From Margaritifera margaritifera (taxonomy: Eukaryota > Mollusca > Bivalvia > Unionida > Margaritiferidae), in contig JAQPZY010001523.1 of the NCBI GenBank assembly GCA_029931535.1, positions 1,814,501 through 1,878,500 of the forward strand: a DNA stretch of 64,000 nt, given 5' to 3'. Shown piece after piece: positions 27,501 through 42,200 of this stretch; positions within the stretch are counted from its first letter, which is position 1, and each line of letters begins with the position of its first letter. Under the pieces are notes generated by a model. That model saw only the letters and a list, made by a program, of their open reading frames with translations. It made no database searches and was not told the DNA's origin. The translations under genes and the position numbers were made by a program.

Positions 27501-30500
27501 TTGTGGCCAAGTGAGTTTTTTAGACAGACCGGGAAGGGTGCGAGAAAAAGTAAGGTTTCTCCTTCCCAAAGCCTTCTGCCAACTCTCAGTGACTTGCCAT
27601 CCCTCCTGCACACTGGTGACCCTTTTGTGGGCATGAGACTCCTTTTGTTGTGCCTGACTTGGATCAATTTATTTCTGGAAATCAATCAGGCAATCCAAGT
27701 TGTTTCTGGAGGGGTAAGAGTTACTCCCTTTCAGCTATATGATTTATAGACGGAAAGACATTTTTCATCTTTCATGGAGGGCTGGATTTGGAGGTAGCAG
27801 AGAGTAATCCTAATGTTAATATGATTGAGTAAGTATTTTCAGATAAGCTTAATTTACTAAACAATTACTTTTCTGTTGTTCTCTGTCATTATTTATATTT
27901 TTTTAACAAAGCCATGATGGTATTTATTGTTACAGCACTGCTGAAAATGTTATGTGGAGATTCTGTTTACTGCTTGACAGTATGCATAGCAGTATAGATA
28001 GGATCACTTGGGTATGGCAGTGTATAGCTTAATCTATTTTGTTGGTGGAAGCGCAAAGCCAGGATTATGGAGCAATTATGACCAACTCTCAAGGCAGTTT
28101 GACACCTGGCATACTATAAATTAACATTATGTTCTTATTTTGTCATATAAGAGGTTGGAAGTTATTTGATTTTACAATTGTGAAGTGAAATATAAGAAAA
28201 AGAATAAAATTTACATTAGTAACTAGGAATGTCTGACAGGGTATTTTGCAATGGTCAGACTGTTGTTACTGTTGGACATGTTCAACATATATAATGGTTT
28301 CTAGAGACCTGTTACATACATACATACATCCAGGAAGACATACATCAGAGCTGTTTATTGCTACAATTTTAATGTAGTTTCTATGGAAAATTTCAAAAAA
28401 ATCTGGGCTACAGTTCAAGGTGTCATTTTTACGGTGAAAGTCTTTTCTTGCAAAGATGCAGCATACCAGAGTTATGATCATTTATTAGGCTCTTAAGCTC
28501 AAACTTTGAAGTGCTTGAGAATGGTATATTGCACTAAATTTAAGCATCTGTAATATTATAAGCAAGGTTAAACCAGCAAGTTTGATTTTGTTATGAACTG
28601 TTGACAAGTGAAACAAACAAATAGCAATATGATTTATGATCACTCTGAATAATAGATGAGAGATGAGATGGTCCTAACAAAAATGAAGATATGAACCAAG
28701 AACTGTGACCTTGCATCAGCCAGTTGATGCAGACTGTGATTGGTGGGGGTGAGGTGTGTCACCTGATTAGAGTGCCAGCCAGGCTAGAAATAGTCGTGCA
28801 TTCTTTGTGGGATTCTTCATAACTGTTGATATTAGTAGTTTCAGCTATCAGTGAGTGTTAGGATGAAAAACTATGGAAACATGGCTTAAATTATAGACAG
28901 GACTAGAGATTGACCTCTATCAGGGTAAAGAGGTCTGATGCTTACATATAATTACATCATGAAGATGCAAACTCATATTGAGAAACATGTAGTTCTTCAA
29001 ATTAAAGCTGTATCATATTATCAGTATTTGAAATTTTCACAGAAATAGTATGTGCATGTAAGTGTTTGATTAAACAGCATTACATTGCACATTTTACATG
29101 CATGTCCATTTTGCTGTTATGCTAGTTAGACACAAAAAAAAAAAGTCATAATTTCTTCACCTCCTCCATACCTCTTTTATTTGTTCTTCTTTTAAATGTT
29201 AAGAGCTTACTTTGAACCACAAAGTGCACACATAATTCGTGCAACATCATCTTCTTACTTACACAATCTTTAACAGAAATTGATGATAAAGTTTCTATAC
29301 TTATTTATACTTTTTTAAGCATAAGAAGTGTTAAGTTTTGACATACATAATGTCACCCATTTGTGCATCTTCATTGTCAATACCAAACCTTGATAGTTGC
29401 ATTCAAGAGAAATTGAAGCTGTGGTGGTTCAGTGCTCAGTGTGGCAGACATGAAACCAAAGGGTGTGTGTTAGAATCCTACCATCAGATCAGCTTGAGTT
29501 GGTTACCATGGAGTGTCCTTGGGCAAGGTTCTTTACTCCAATTACCGCTGCACTAAATAACATACTTGTATTGCTGTACTGTAAAACACTATACCAAACC
29601 AATCAAGAGAAAATTACATATTCTTATCATTTTAATTTTGTGAGAATCCGGAATTAGATCAGCTCAGATCGAATCCTTCTTTGTTTTCGATGAAATACAT
29701 AATACCTTTTTATCTGACTAACAAATGAGAACGATTGTTTTGTCACAGGCCAAAAGGGAATTGGCTTCAAGTCTGTTTTTCGTGTGACTGACTGTCCTGA
29801 AGTTCATTCCAGTGGCTACCATATCCGCTTTGATGTGAATGATGGCCCCATGGGATACATCCTGCCAAACTGGGTACCAGACGATCAGTGGGAGGCAGAA
29901 AAGGGGTAAATGCTAAGAACTAGAGCTATTAGCAATCAGTGCATTGCAAAAGGGCACTGCTAACTATACTTTGCTCAGAAGGGCCTTAAACAGAGGAATT
30001 TATGTTGGGAAACAAAGTTAGCAAAATGGGTAATTTAGGAGCCATAAATGCTGGAAATTCAGCTCCTTTAAGGTCTCATCAAAATAAAAATGCTTGCCAA
30101 ATTTGGTTGAAATCCAGCAATCATTTGTAAAGTAATGGTTCAAAAACAAAAGTCACGAGGATAGGGAATCAGGGGCAATAACTCTTCCAAATGATTAATT
30201 ATCTCTCTAACTACAGCAGAGCCTTAAACAGAGGAACTTGTCTTGGGAAACAAAGTCTGAAAAATAGGGCCATAACTCTTCCAAATGATTAGGGCCTTGC
30301 TAACTACACTTTGCTCAGCAGGGCCTTAAACAAAAGACTTTCTGTTGGAAAACAAAGTTAGGAAAATAGGCATTAAGGGCCATAACTCATCTAAATGATA
30401 ATGTGGAATGCTGGAAATTACATGCTGGAATGAGAATTCAATATAAAGTTGGATGCCAAATTGGTTCAAATTCAACAGTCTTGAAAGTAATGCTATGGAA

Positions 30501-33500
30501 ACCAAAGTCATGGGGACAGACACTCAAAAGGTCATAACTCTTGTATATGGTGTTAAGGAATAATAGAACTAGAACTACCTCAAGGTCTTATCCATGTAAA
30601 AATGCATGCTAAATTTGGTTGAAATCCAAGATTAAGATTCTTTAATAAAGTTATGCTTCAGAAACCGGAGTGAGAACAATAGAAGTTAGGAGTCATGATG
30701 TTGGGGAATGCTGAAAATCAAACTCATATAAGGTCTCATCATTATAAAGCTACATGCTAAATTTAGTTGAAATCCAATAATCCATTGTAAAGTAGTGCAG
30801 CAGAAACCAAAGTCAAATGGACAGGCAATCATGGGAAATAACTCTTCTAAACAATAATGGCCCAGCTAACTACAGTTCACTCAGCAAGGCCTTAGATAGA
30901 CGACCTTGTGTTGGGAAACAAAGTTAGGAAAATGGGCATTCAGGACCACAACTCTTTTAATGATGTGGAATGCTGGAAATTATATTCATTCAAGGACACT
31001 GGTATAAAGCTGTATTCCAAATTTTGGTTAATATTCAACACTCCTTGTTAAAGTAATGCTGTGGAAATTAAAGTAAGGACGACAGACAATCAAGAGGTCA
31101 TAACTCCTGCTAAATTTGGTTGAAATCCAAAACCTTTGGAAATAAGGAGCCATAATTCCTCAAAATCATGTTGGTGAATGCTGATATACAAACTCATTCA
31201 AGGTCTCATCAGTATAAAGCTACATGCAAATTTTAGTGGAAATCCAACAATCCTTGATAAAGTAATGCTGCAGAAAGTCAGGGAAAATGGGCACTAAGGG
31301 GGCAGAACTCCTGTAAATGATGTCATGGAATGCTGGACAACAATCTTTTTCAAGGTCTCCTCAACATAAAGCTTCATACCAAACTTGTTGGAAATCCAGC
31401 AAACCTTGGTAAAGTTATTCTGTGGAAACCAAGGTCAGAAGGAAGGGAAGTCAAGTATCATAGCTCCTGCAAATGATATTTTGGAAAGCTGAAAATTGAA
31501 GTTATTCAAGGTCTCATCAGTATAGAGCTGCATGCCAGATTTGGTTGAAATCCAATGATCCTTTGTAAAACTGAGCTGTGGAAATGAAGTGGGTTGGGGG
31601 ACAGGCAATCAGGGAACATAACTCCTCTAATTGATGACATAAATGACTGGAAATCAAAGTCTTTTGAGGTCATATTAATATATAGCTGCATAAAGAGTTT
31701 GGCTTAAATCCAGCAAAAGTAAAGGTATCTTGTGGAAACTAAATTGTTGATGGACGGGTAGTTGGATAGACAGACATATGAATGGATGTGATTGCTATAG
31801 GGCTCCACTGATTTCATTGAGCAGGGCCCTGAAAAATATGTCTTGGTCAAGATAATTTACTCAACATTTTTCTGTTAATATTATTGTATAGTTCAAAAAT
31901 CTTTATATCTGGGGCTTCTTATGTATCACATATTAATTCGAGAGATGCTGAGATTTCAAATGCAAATTTAGCATCTGTAAATTTTATTCATTATGATATG
32001 CTCTACTGGAATTGAAGCTCTGGAAAGGTTACATGTCTTCTTAGTTCCAATTTTCTCACTAGTATCAGCTAATCTGACTGGATAAAAGGAGAGCAGGAAA
32101 ACTTGTCGATGTCTGACCAAAAAATCCCACCCAGTTTTGGACTTTTGAAGAAAGGTTACACCCATTCTTAACCTTAACCAAAAAAATCTTTTGTTTTTTA
32201 GGCCTTTGCTTCAGTGTTCCTTTATTTCCACATTTTAATCCCAGAAAATGGCATAATAACTTAACAGTATTGCTTCTTGGATGTGTCGTTGCAGGATTCC
32301 CATGTGTATTTTAAAGCTTTGGCACAAAATAAATAAAGATGCATGTAAAAAAAAATTGGTGTTTAGTTCAGTTCTGGTAAATTTAGCATGTCAAGATGCG
32401 TATTTCACATAATAATCAAGCTGCTTTGTCTACATTTATTGATTTGTTCACCATTGTCACAAAGGCAGCCATAATTAATCTTTCGGGAAATTTAAGTCTC
32501 ATCTCATTTTGTTGAGGCTGGATTTGATGGGTCAGGTCAGCGCTCAGTCAATCATTTTTATGTATTAGTATTCTTGTGCTCAGTCAGGATCTGCTAAGAT
32601 GTCAAATAGATCAGATACACTTTTGGATTATTTAGATGGAAATAAAAGTAACAAAAATCCTGACAGTTCAGAGAAAGGACAAGGATCATCTGGAAACACA
32701 ACTGTGTCTGTGGATTTAAACTCTGGAGATTTAAATTTGAATGATGAGCCAGGAACTGACACATAGTCTCAGGAAGCACCTTGAAAGAAAAAGATACAAG
32801 CACATGTTTCAGGATAAATGGAGCAAAGCAGTAACAAAAATGATGTATAGGTTACCAGTATGTGTAAAACATAAATAAAAATAGAACACTTTTACAACCC
32901 TTCAGGAAGATGTTATGCAACAAGACTTCCACCAGACAAGTTTATATTTATATTCAAAATTTTTCCCAAGATTTGACCCATAAAATGTAACTTGCTATTT
33001 CATTATGTTTATCCTGATTTAATTTGCTATGTAAGCTAATGATAATTATTGAGAAAATAAATGTAAATTCCATGATTATTATATTCCAGGTCCAACATGG
33101 TTTTAATGGCAGCTACCACTTTCTAGTTTACCTTAAATTTGGTAAATGTTGAATTTGGTAGTATGTAAAAGGCCAGTTCTGGCTCAGCATCTTTTATTTG
33201 ATGTATTTCTTTGGACGAATGGAGCTGATAGGGACATTCTGGCTCAGTATCTTTTATTGATGTTTTTAGGAAGTGTTGGCAGTGACATTGAATTATCGTC
33301 TTTGTCCAGTCTGTCAGAAATTGAAATGGAATAAGATGATGAAGACAGAGCAGGGTGGATAAGAGAGCCACATGGTCTACAAGTCACCGAGTTCTCTGAA
33401 AGCGTTGGTCCTAGTTTCATTTTGGAATGGGGGGAAAAAAAGAGATGGATATCTTCTTTAAATATTTTCCCCTGGTATTAAATGAAAGAATTGTGGCTGA

Positions 33501-36500
33501 AACTGACAACTATGCAGCAAAATATATGAAAAAGAAGCCCAACAATGCTTGAAAGAAAAAAAGGCAGCATGAGGTGTCCATTATGTGCAATCAGTGTGAT
33601 ATTTGTCTTTGTGTAAAATATAACTGCATTTACAAATATCACCAACAGCAACTTCAGAACTAGTAGAACATAATGACCCATTCAACATTTGTAAATAATT
33701 ATGTGTACAAATTTGACCTATAACCTAGTATAAAAGAAGGTACAAAATAGTCCTCAGTTTAAAAAATTAATCATGTATGACTAAATATAAGTATTGGTTG
33801 TTTTGGTGTGTACAGAATGAAATGGCAGATAAAACAGCCTTGGAACCACATTTAAGTGCTGTGCTGATAAGGTCTTTCTGAATGGAGTTTTGTTGGGGTG
33901 TATTATCATAGCCTATCACTTTGCAAGACTTGTATCTCATAAATGCGACCATTAAAAAGAACTGGACCTGATCATGGATGATTATGCTCATACATGGATT
34001 CTCTATGAGATGCACTGGGGGATTTTTTTTCTACGATCAACCACGAACTTGCAGTCACCCCAAATGAACACATTGATTGCTCGCCATGTGCATCTTTCAA
34101 CTAACTGGCGTGTGGAGCAGCAATAGAGGCAGATTTTGAGATATCTCAGAATCTGCCTGTTTTGTCACTCATCCTTTGTAGTCGCCTCCATTTAATAAAT
34201 ACATCAATAAAAGATGCTGAGCCAGAATCAACCTTTTACATACTACTGAATCCATAAACGAGGAGATACAGTAGAAAATGTGACAAAAGTTCTTTGTATA
34301 GAAATTTCATTGATATTTATTTGGCATAAAATGTAACTTTTACCATTAACATGGATATTTGTTTGTGACTGTATTTAAATATAAGTAGCTAATACACTTT
34401 TCATGAGCATTTTTAATTTGGTGCAAATTCAGTTTTTATTGTTTTTTGCTACGATATTCGGGTTTCCTAGAGTAATCCTATTGGCCTACATATGACCTTT
34501 TGAAAATATTACTAGGTAGAATGGGTGATTTTTTGTCACATTTTTTTTCTTCCAGACATTTTTGTCAACCATTAGAATAACAATCCCTTTGAGGGACTCT
34601 TGTTTTCTCAACCATTCTAATCCCTTGTAACTTGGTATAAAACAGTGTATATTGTGTTTAGGTTGCCACTGTAGCTAATGTAGAGTTCTGCAGAACCAAG
34701 GATTACAGCTAGGGCAAAAGATATGCACATTGCAAAATAGCCTAGTATCATCAGTATGAAGAAATTAAATGGACATAAGTCACTTTCTAAACTCTTTGTT
34801 GTAAAATATGCATCGTACACCTCAAGACTTGCTGATGAAGAAATAGAAGAAGGTGTAGCAGAAGTAATTCATAAGGATGTTGTGAACAAGATCAAAGAGG
34901 CAGATATGTTTTTAATACTTGTTAATGAGTCAACAGATTTCAGCATGTCTAAACAAACAGTTGTGTATGCTAGAGTTGTTGACAAGAACTTTGACCCTCA
35001 CACCTACTTTTTTGTTGAGCCCACATTAGTTAGAAAGTAAGACATAACGATCACTTTTCTGCCTTCTGCAGTGGTGGTTAAAGTTTTATAATTTTCATTC
35101 ATTTCCTAAACCCCTTGACACAGTCTCATTATACTTGGCATGAATCGTTATGAAACTAAGACAATTCATTCTGTAACATGGTCACTTGCTTCTTTGATCT
35201 TGGGGTCAAGCTCTATCATAGAAAATTTTGCATTAAGGATTTGGTTCAGATTTTTTATATGCTTATATTGCCTAAACCTTTTTACTGATTTTGTTCATAC
35301 TTAGGATGAATCATTTTGAAGATAAGACAGTTTTTTTCTGCGACATGCATGCAACCTTCCGACCTTGAGGCAAAGGTCACACATGTTACAGCTATGCTGT
35401 GATTGTGGGCTTGACATGCAGGCTCAAGTCTTCTTGTTTGAGAAATATTTGTATTAACAATCCTTAATCAGATGCTGACTACACTGAAAATTATCGTGAT
35501 GAATAAGGTTTATCCATGAGTTAATTAAAAGGTTTTGGAAATGATGGCACTGCAGTAATAGTTGGATGTAAACATGGAGTTGCCACCAGGATCAAAGACA
35601 AAGTCCAGATTGCATGCTTTCATCTGATACATCACAGGCCTCAAAGTATATACCATATCTCAAGGGCTTAGAAAAAACTGTATATAATCTCTTTTATCAC
35701 TTCATTGGTAGTAAGTCGGGGAACAGGTTGTGAGAACTAGCAGAGATGCAGAAGATACTAGATGATCCTCAAATAAAACTGAAAGAATGAGATATGAGGG
35801 ATTGCATTTTATGAAGTTTATTAGCAGTGTTTAGATCTGGGGATCTTTCACTATCTATTTCAAGAACTATGATGACAAGACAGGAAAATCTTTCTTACAA
35901 AAGCTGACTGACTACAGATTTATAGCTGTTGTTCAGATACTGATGGATATTCTCCCATCTGTAGCACAATGTCCCTTGTCATGGAGAAGCAGGATATTGC
36001 TGTAGCTGCAGTAAATCCAGCTCTTGCAGATCTTGAGGAAAAAATGAAATTAACCAAGAAGGGGAAAACCCATTATCAGAGGGAACTCAAAGAGACAGTA
36101 TTTACCCAAAATGGTAAGGATGATGCAGTGAAAGATATTACATTCAAAGGACATACACTGGAGTTAGGGAATGGTGTAAAGCAGACGACAAATGAAATAA
36201 CAGAGATGAGAATTGAGTTTAGCCAGAATCTGTTGAAGAATACTGAAGACAGGTTGTGTTTCCAAAGGAAGCTGTAGATGTTGTCACAACTTCTTATATT
36301 CTTGGTATGATACCAAACTTCATGTCAGAAGATGAGAGGGAACAATTTGTCAGCAAGGAGCTAGTAGTTCTTGTAGGTCATTATGGGAAAGAAGCCTCAA
36401 AGGTAAATATAGCTAATAAGAAAATAATTGATGGTGGAAAGTGTAGAGTAGAGTAATCATGAATGGCAAAATAAATAGTGTTTCAACAAATGTACACAAG

Positions 36501-39251
36501 GGACAGTACTAAGATATTGTGGAAATTGATGTATACTTATCACAAAGACATGCTACCAAATATAACTTCTTTTGCTTGAAACTGCAAACTGTGAAAGAGG
36601 TTTCAGTTGTCATAATGGAATCAAGACAAGAAAGAGAAGAGGCTTATAGAGGTTTCCTTTAACATCAAAATTGAAGGAGGACCTACATGAAGAATTTTGA
36701 TTTTAGACCAGCAGTTCTGGCATGGAACGATAAAATGGACAGGAGAATATTTAATGTCTGATGTGAATGAGAAGTGATCAGCAGTGATCAAAGAAATGTA
36801 TGAGAACAATAATTGATGGGTCTGTGTGTATTAATTTGAATATTTCATTTTGCTGACACATGTATTGCATATTGTGCAAAAAATGAGACATAAAGTAACT
36901 GTGTTTAATAAGTTGTGCCCAAAACATGAAAAACTCCATGTCATTTATTAAGCTTACAACATAGGCAGGTGATATATTATTTCGCACTTAGTCTAGTACA
37001 TGGAATTGCTTTTTCTCTGATTGTGGTAAAACCTTATAATTGGCATATACACATATTTGTCGAATAAAAAGAGATAAAGCTACTCAGAGAGTTATCTGGT
37101 ATGATCATATTTTTATTCTTGATAATAATGAATAAAGCTGCATTAAAAAATGTGTCCCACATTTTTGTCTGATTGTCCAATTTTTAAAACTACAGTGGGA
37201 GATTTGGCCCCATTTTATAAAATCCAAGAAGCAGCACTGTAACTTTTTTTTTATGCCCCTGAGATGGGGCCATCTAGCATTTGGATTGTCCACACATCCT
37301 TGTTTGTGGACAGCTTTGGTTTCGGTTTTTGCAGCATTTCTGTTCGGTTCACTTCATATTTGGTATATAATATCATCACATACTCGCTTTTTCCCAGTGC
37401 CACTCCTGCACCTGAGTTCTGTCCCTGAGTGGGGCTATGGGATCAGAAATTATAATGGGGACACCTTTCGGTTAAAGTTTTTTTGTTTTTTGTTTTGATG
37501 ACTTCTTTTTCCATTACCGCTTCACCAATTCACCATATGTTTGGAATATAACATCATCATATACTCCCTTTCTTATGGTACCACTACTGCGCCTGGGTGG
37601 GGCCAAGGGGTTGGGAATTATAATGGGGACACAGTTTTGGCTTACAGTTTTTGATTAAAGTTTTTCTCAACACTTGTATTTCCATAAGCCTATCACAATT
37701 CAAGTCACCAGTACCACTCCTGCTCCAGGGTTCTGCCTTGGGTGGGGCCATGGTGTCAAGAATTGTACTGGGGACAGATTTTGGTTAAACGTTTTAGTTC
37801 ACCTGGCTGTAAAGGCTTTCAGTTTCATATCAATGATATATATCCACCATTAAAAATGTGCAGCATTACTAATCATAGACTAACATCTTTTAAAAAACAC
37901 TGAACAGAATTGGACCAAATTTGGCAGAAAGGATCATGGTATGAAGGGCTTTGAAAATGTACAAATGATGCTGAATGGCATCAGACATGGCTGTCATTAC
38001 TAAAAATAGAAAATTAAACAACTTCTCAAAAACTGCTCAATATAATTTTATCAAATTTGATAGAAAGCATTCTGGCATGAAATGCTTAAATTTTGGTTTT
38101 TACAAATGATCTGGCATAAAATATGGCCACTGTTACTAAAAATAGGCAAACACATAAACAACTTCTTCTCAAAAGCTGCTCAACAAAAGTTGATGAAATT
38201 TTATTGACAGCATTCTTGCATAAAGTGCTTTCAAATTTATATAAATTATGTTGATCTGTGATCAAATATCGCCACATTACTAAAACATAGAACAACATTT
38301 AAAGAACTGTATCGAAAAGACAAGCCACTTAACAGAATTTGACCAACTTTGATAGAAAGCATCTTGGCATAAAGGCCTTTCAGTATTGGATAAAGGATGC
38401 TGATATACAATGAAATATGGATGAAGATACAAACAAAAGAAAAATCTTGAAACAAGTGTTTATATAACATCTGCAATCAACTGCATTGTAAGAAATGTAT
38501 GCAGAAGGCATCCTGCTGACACGGATTTTTGTGACAATTGCTCTTGCATTTGGCTGTTACTCACATGTCAGCTAGAGAAGCAATCTCAGGCCCACGTGGG
38601 CCTTTTGTTGGTTCAGGTTTCTTCCATCACTTATATTTCCATAACCCCTTACCTGATTCACTTCATATTTGGAATATACAAGATCATCACTTACTACCCT
38701 CCTCTCAGTACCGCTCAGGGTGTGGCCATGGTGTCAAGAATTATGATGGGGACACATTTTGATTAAAGTTTTTGAATTGAAGTTTTTTCTTCATTTCTCA
38801 ACCAATTAACTTCATATTGGAATATAACATCATCATACACTGACCTTATTAATTTTACTACTCCTACCCTTGGGTCAAGTTCCTGGATGGAACCATGGAA
38901 TCAATATATAATACACCTTTTTGTTACAGTTTTGATGCCATCTCATGTTTTATGAACTTTTTAACCAAGTCACAAAAATATGGAATAATGTATAATCCTA
39001 AAACTCCCCTTTTACCTATACATCTGTTGTCCCCTTGGTTTCATTCCCTGAATGGGGCCATAGGGTCAAGAAGTAGGACACCTTTTGGTTAATTTTTAAA
39101 AAAATAATATTTAATTAACCCCTCACTCAGTTTACTGAATTGTTGGAATAATATATGATCCCATACTTCCCTTTCTACCTATGCCACTGTTGCCCCAGGA
39201 ATGTCCCTAATGTCTCTGCATGGGGTCAACAAGTAAGACACTTGTTTAATT

Positions 39252-39295
<44 letters not shown>

Positions 39296-42200
39296 TAATG
39301 GAGCCTTACTCAATTCAATGCATATTTGGAATATAATATGATCACATTCTTACTTATTGCCTTGTACCACTCCTTTTCTTGGATCATGTCCTAGGATGGG
39401 GCCATTGGGTCAGGTAGTATGATACTCTTTGGGTTACAGCTTTTTGCATCATATTTAGAATATTTAACTGTACGGCATATACTTCCATTACTTCCAGTAG
39501 CATTTCTTGGGTCATGCCCCTGGTTGGGGCTATGGGATCATGGGGATATGTCCCTTGATATATCAACAGTTCATCTTGGGAAGGCATATTATATGTTTTA
39601 AGAAACACAGTTCATTTTTTCATATTTTAAAAAGTCTTTCTTTCTTATCTGTGGCAGATGGGTGACAAAAATAGTTCTTCCATTGAAGGAGGGTATGCAG
39701 ACACAGTCAAGGACACTAGCAGCACGCTTCAACGATATTCATCCATCACTGCTTCTTTTCCTGCATAGACTAAGGGAGATGACCATAGACAACAAGGTTA
39801 TCTAAAAGTTCATGATACATTCAGAATGATTGATTGTGCTGATTGATTATTAATTGATCTTGTCCCTCTTTTACAGTCAAACCTGTCTTAAACAGACACC
39901 TCTGCTTGATTTAAGGATTCATGAAAAAGTGGTTGCTTAAGACAAGTGAAAACTTAATACAGATGACCTTTATCAAGTAAACTTCACTTATTTAAGTGCT
40001 TACCAGGCAATTGTAGAGCACTCAGGGTTCACATTAATCACCTTGTTTTTTCTAGGGCAATTTTAAGAAGCCCAACTTAAAATGGCTATGAACTATGTCC
40101 TACAAATGGGGACATAAATCCTATAAGAGGATATTTCGCAAGAAAAATAATGGCTTCTCATAGATCTTGTTATCTGTGGCATTAGGGATTAAGAAGAGAC
40201 TGCGAATGTGTCTTGTTAGCTCACCTCTACAAAGTAACTATTGTACTACCATTGTCTTCAGCATCATCCGCACATATAAAAGTACATGCGTATGTACAGA
40301 TTCACTGCATCTCAACCATTCTTTCTTCCTAGCTTGTGAGCAACAGTTTGGAGTGAGTTTCGTAGAACCCCTGGAGAGGGTGCTAACGGAGCTAACTTTG
40401 TACATACATGTACATTAGTCATACATTCTTGGTTAAGTGTTTGCATTTAGCTTAGGTTTTTTTGCACCCAGTATGCATGATGTTATACCTGGAATCATGA
40501 AACTTGGTGATGCGTCTCGAGTACAACACCTTCATCACAAAAATTGCTCACAGACCCATATTTCATGCTTCACTAACTTTGGTTACATTTTGTGTTTTAA
40601 GTTTTTTTATCAAGCTCTGTTCATGCTAGAATCATTAAACTAGATGATTATATGCCTCTGTATTAGTGTCATATCTTCACAGCAAAAGGTCACTGTGACC
40701 TATATTTCACATTTGAATGGCTGTGGTTAAGCTTTTTCATTTAGCTCATAACCACATAGGTTTTTTTGCACCCAGTACAGATACTGTTATATCTAGAATC
40801 ATGAAACATAGTGAGATGATGTGCTCTGATGAGTACTTCACCTGCATCACTAAAATAGTTCACTGAGACCCATATTTCATGTGTCACTGACTTGATAATT
40901 GGATGCATATCTGTTAGTTCCACATCATTACAGCCAAAGAAGGTCCCTGTGACCTACATTTTGTGCTTTACTAACATAGATTAAGTATCTGTGTTTAGCT
41001 TATGACCACATTGATTTTTCCATGCTTCATTCAGTTCTTTATGACAGTCTCCACTATAGCACAACAGAGTGGATTCAAGAACTTTTGGTAATTGTTTACT
41101 AAGAGTAGTTATATCACCAGCATGCTCTTTCATGAGCTCCTTTAGAATCAGATTACACCTAGACTTTATGTCCTGGATCCGGGCCTTCTGTACTTCCTGT
41201 TTTTTTGCAGAAGTTGTTGGAAGTAGGAATAAATATGTCTATTCAATGGTAAAATTTCCATATTAATGACTGTACATTGTCTGTTATTATCAGTTACCCT
41301 CAGTAGGTAAACTCTGTATTGTACATGTGTATGAGCATGGGAATTAGATGAGTTGACTGCATGCATTTTATCTGATGCCTCAGCTGTAGTGGCTTATCAA
41401 GGTAATTACTGATGCATGAACTATACTTCTAAGAGTGGCCATACTGGATGTCACTCCAAGATTAATCAAAGCCTTGGACTTTCACCTAGTAAAATCTGAC
41501 TTCTAGGGGTGGACACTGATAATTGTGTCTGAAGCAGATTTTATGAACAATGATTTTTTTTAAAAAATGAGAACCAAAATTAATATCTGGTTTTGATCAA
41601 CTCATTATAGTACCTCTGCCAACATTTCGCTGACAAGATAACTTTAGTATGAATTTATTTTCTGCATGAAAATTTAAGTTTAAAATGGCTACTGGAGACT
41701 AAAAGTTTCATAGAGGTGAGCTATGTAATTATTGATTATACTCTTGTTGATTAATTGAAGCTTCTTATTATCTAATTGAAAAAACACATAACCGTTTGCT
41801 TCCAAGATGGTGGCACCAATGTTCCACTTTGTGCATAGGTATGAATATACAGTGTATTATGTGGACTGAATAGATAAAGAAGGCTTTGGACAACACCCTC
41901 ATATGGCTTGCTGGGAAAAATTATATTTTGTCAGACACACATTTGAAACGTTCAAATTCAATACTGTGTTTAATGTTCATTTATATTTTAGAACTTATAA
42001 TTGGCAATATTTTGGTTTGACTTTGGTTATAAACAGATTGACTTGTTGATAGTTTGACTTCAAGGCCAGTGATCTTTTTCAGTGTTACTGGCACATTGCT
42101 TTTGAACTTGTTTTGTTCTTTTTTTTTGTCTGTTGTAAATTTTTAAAGATTAAATACATGTAATAATAATCCAACAATAAAAAGGTCAAAAGTTTAAATT

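Noticed and set aside
33123..33334. Short ORFs on both strands at the piggyBac-like arm
   Set aside because: They cross the inverted arm repeats and match nothing; the coding remnant starts further on.
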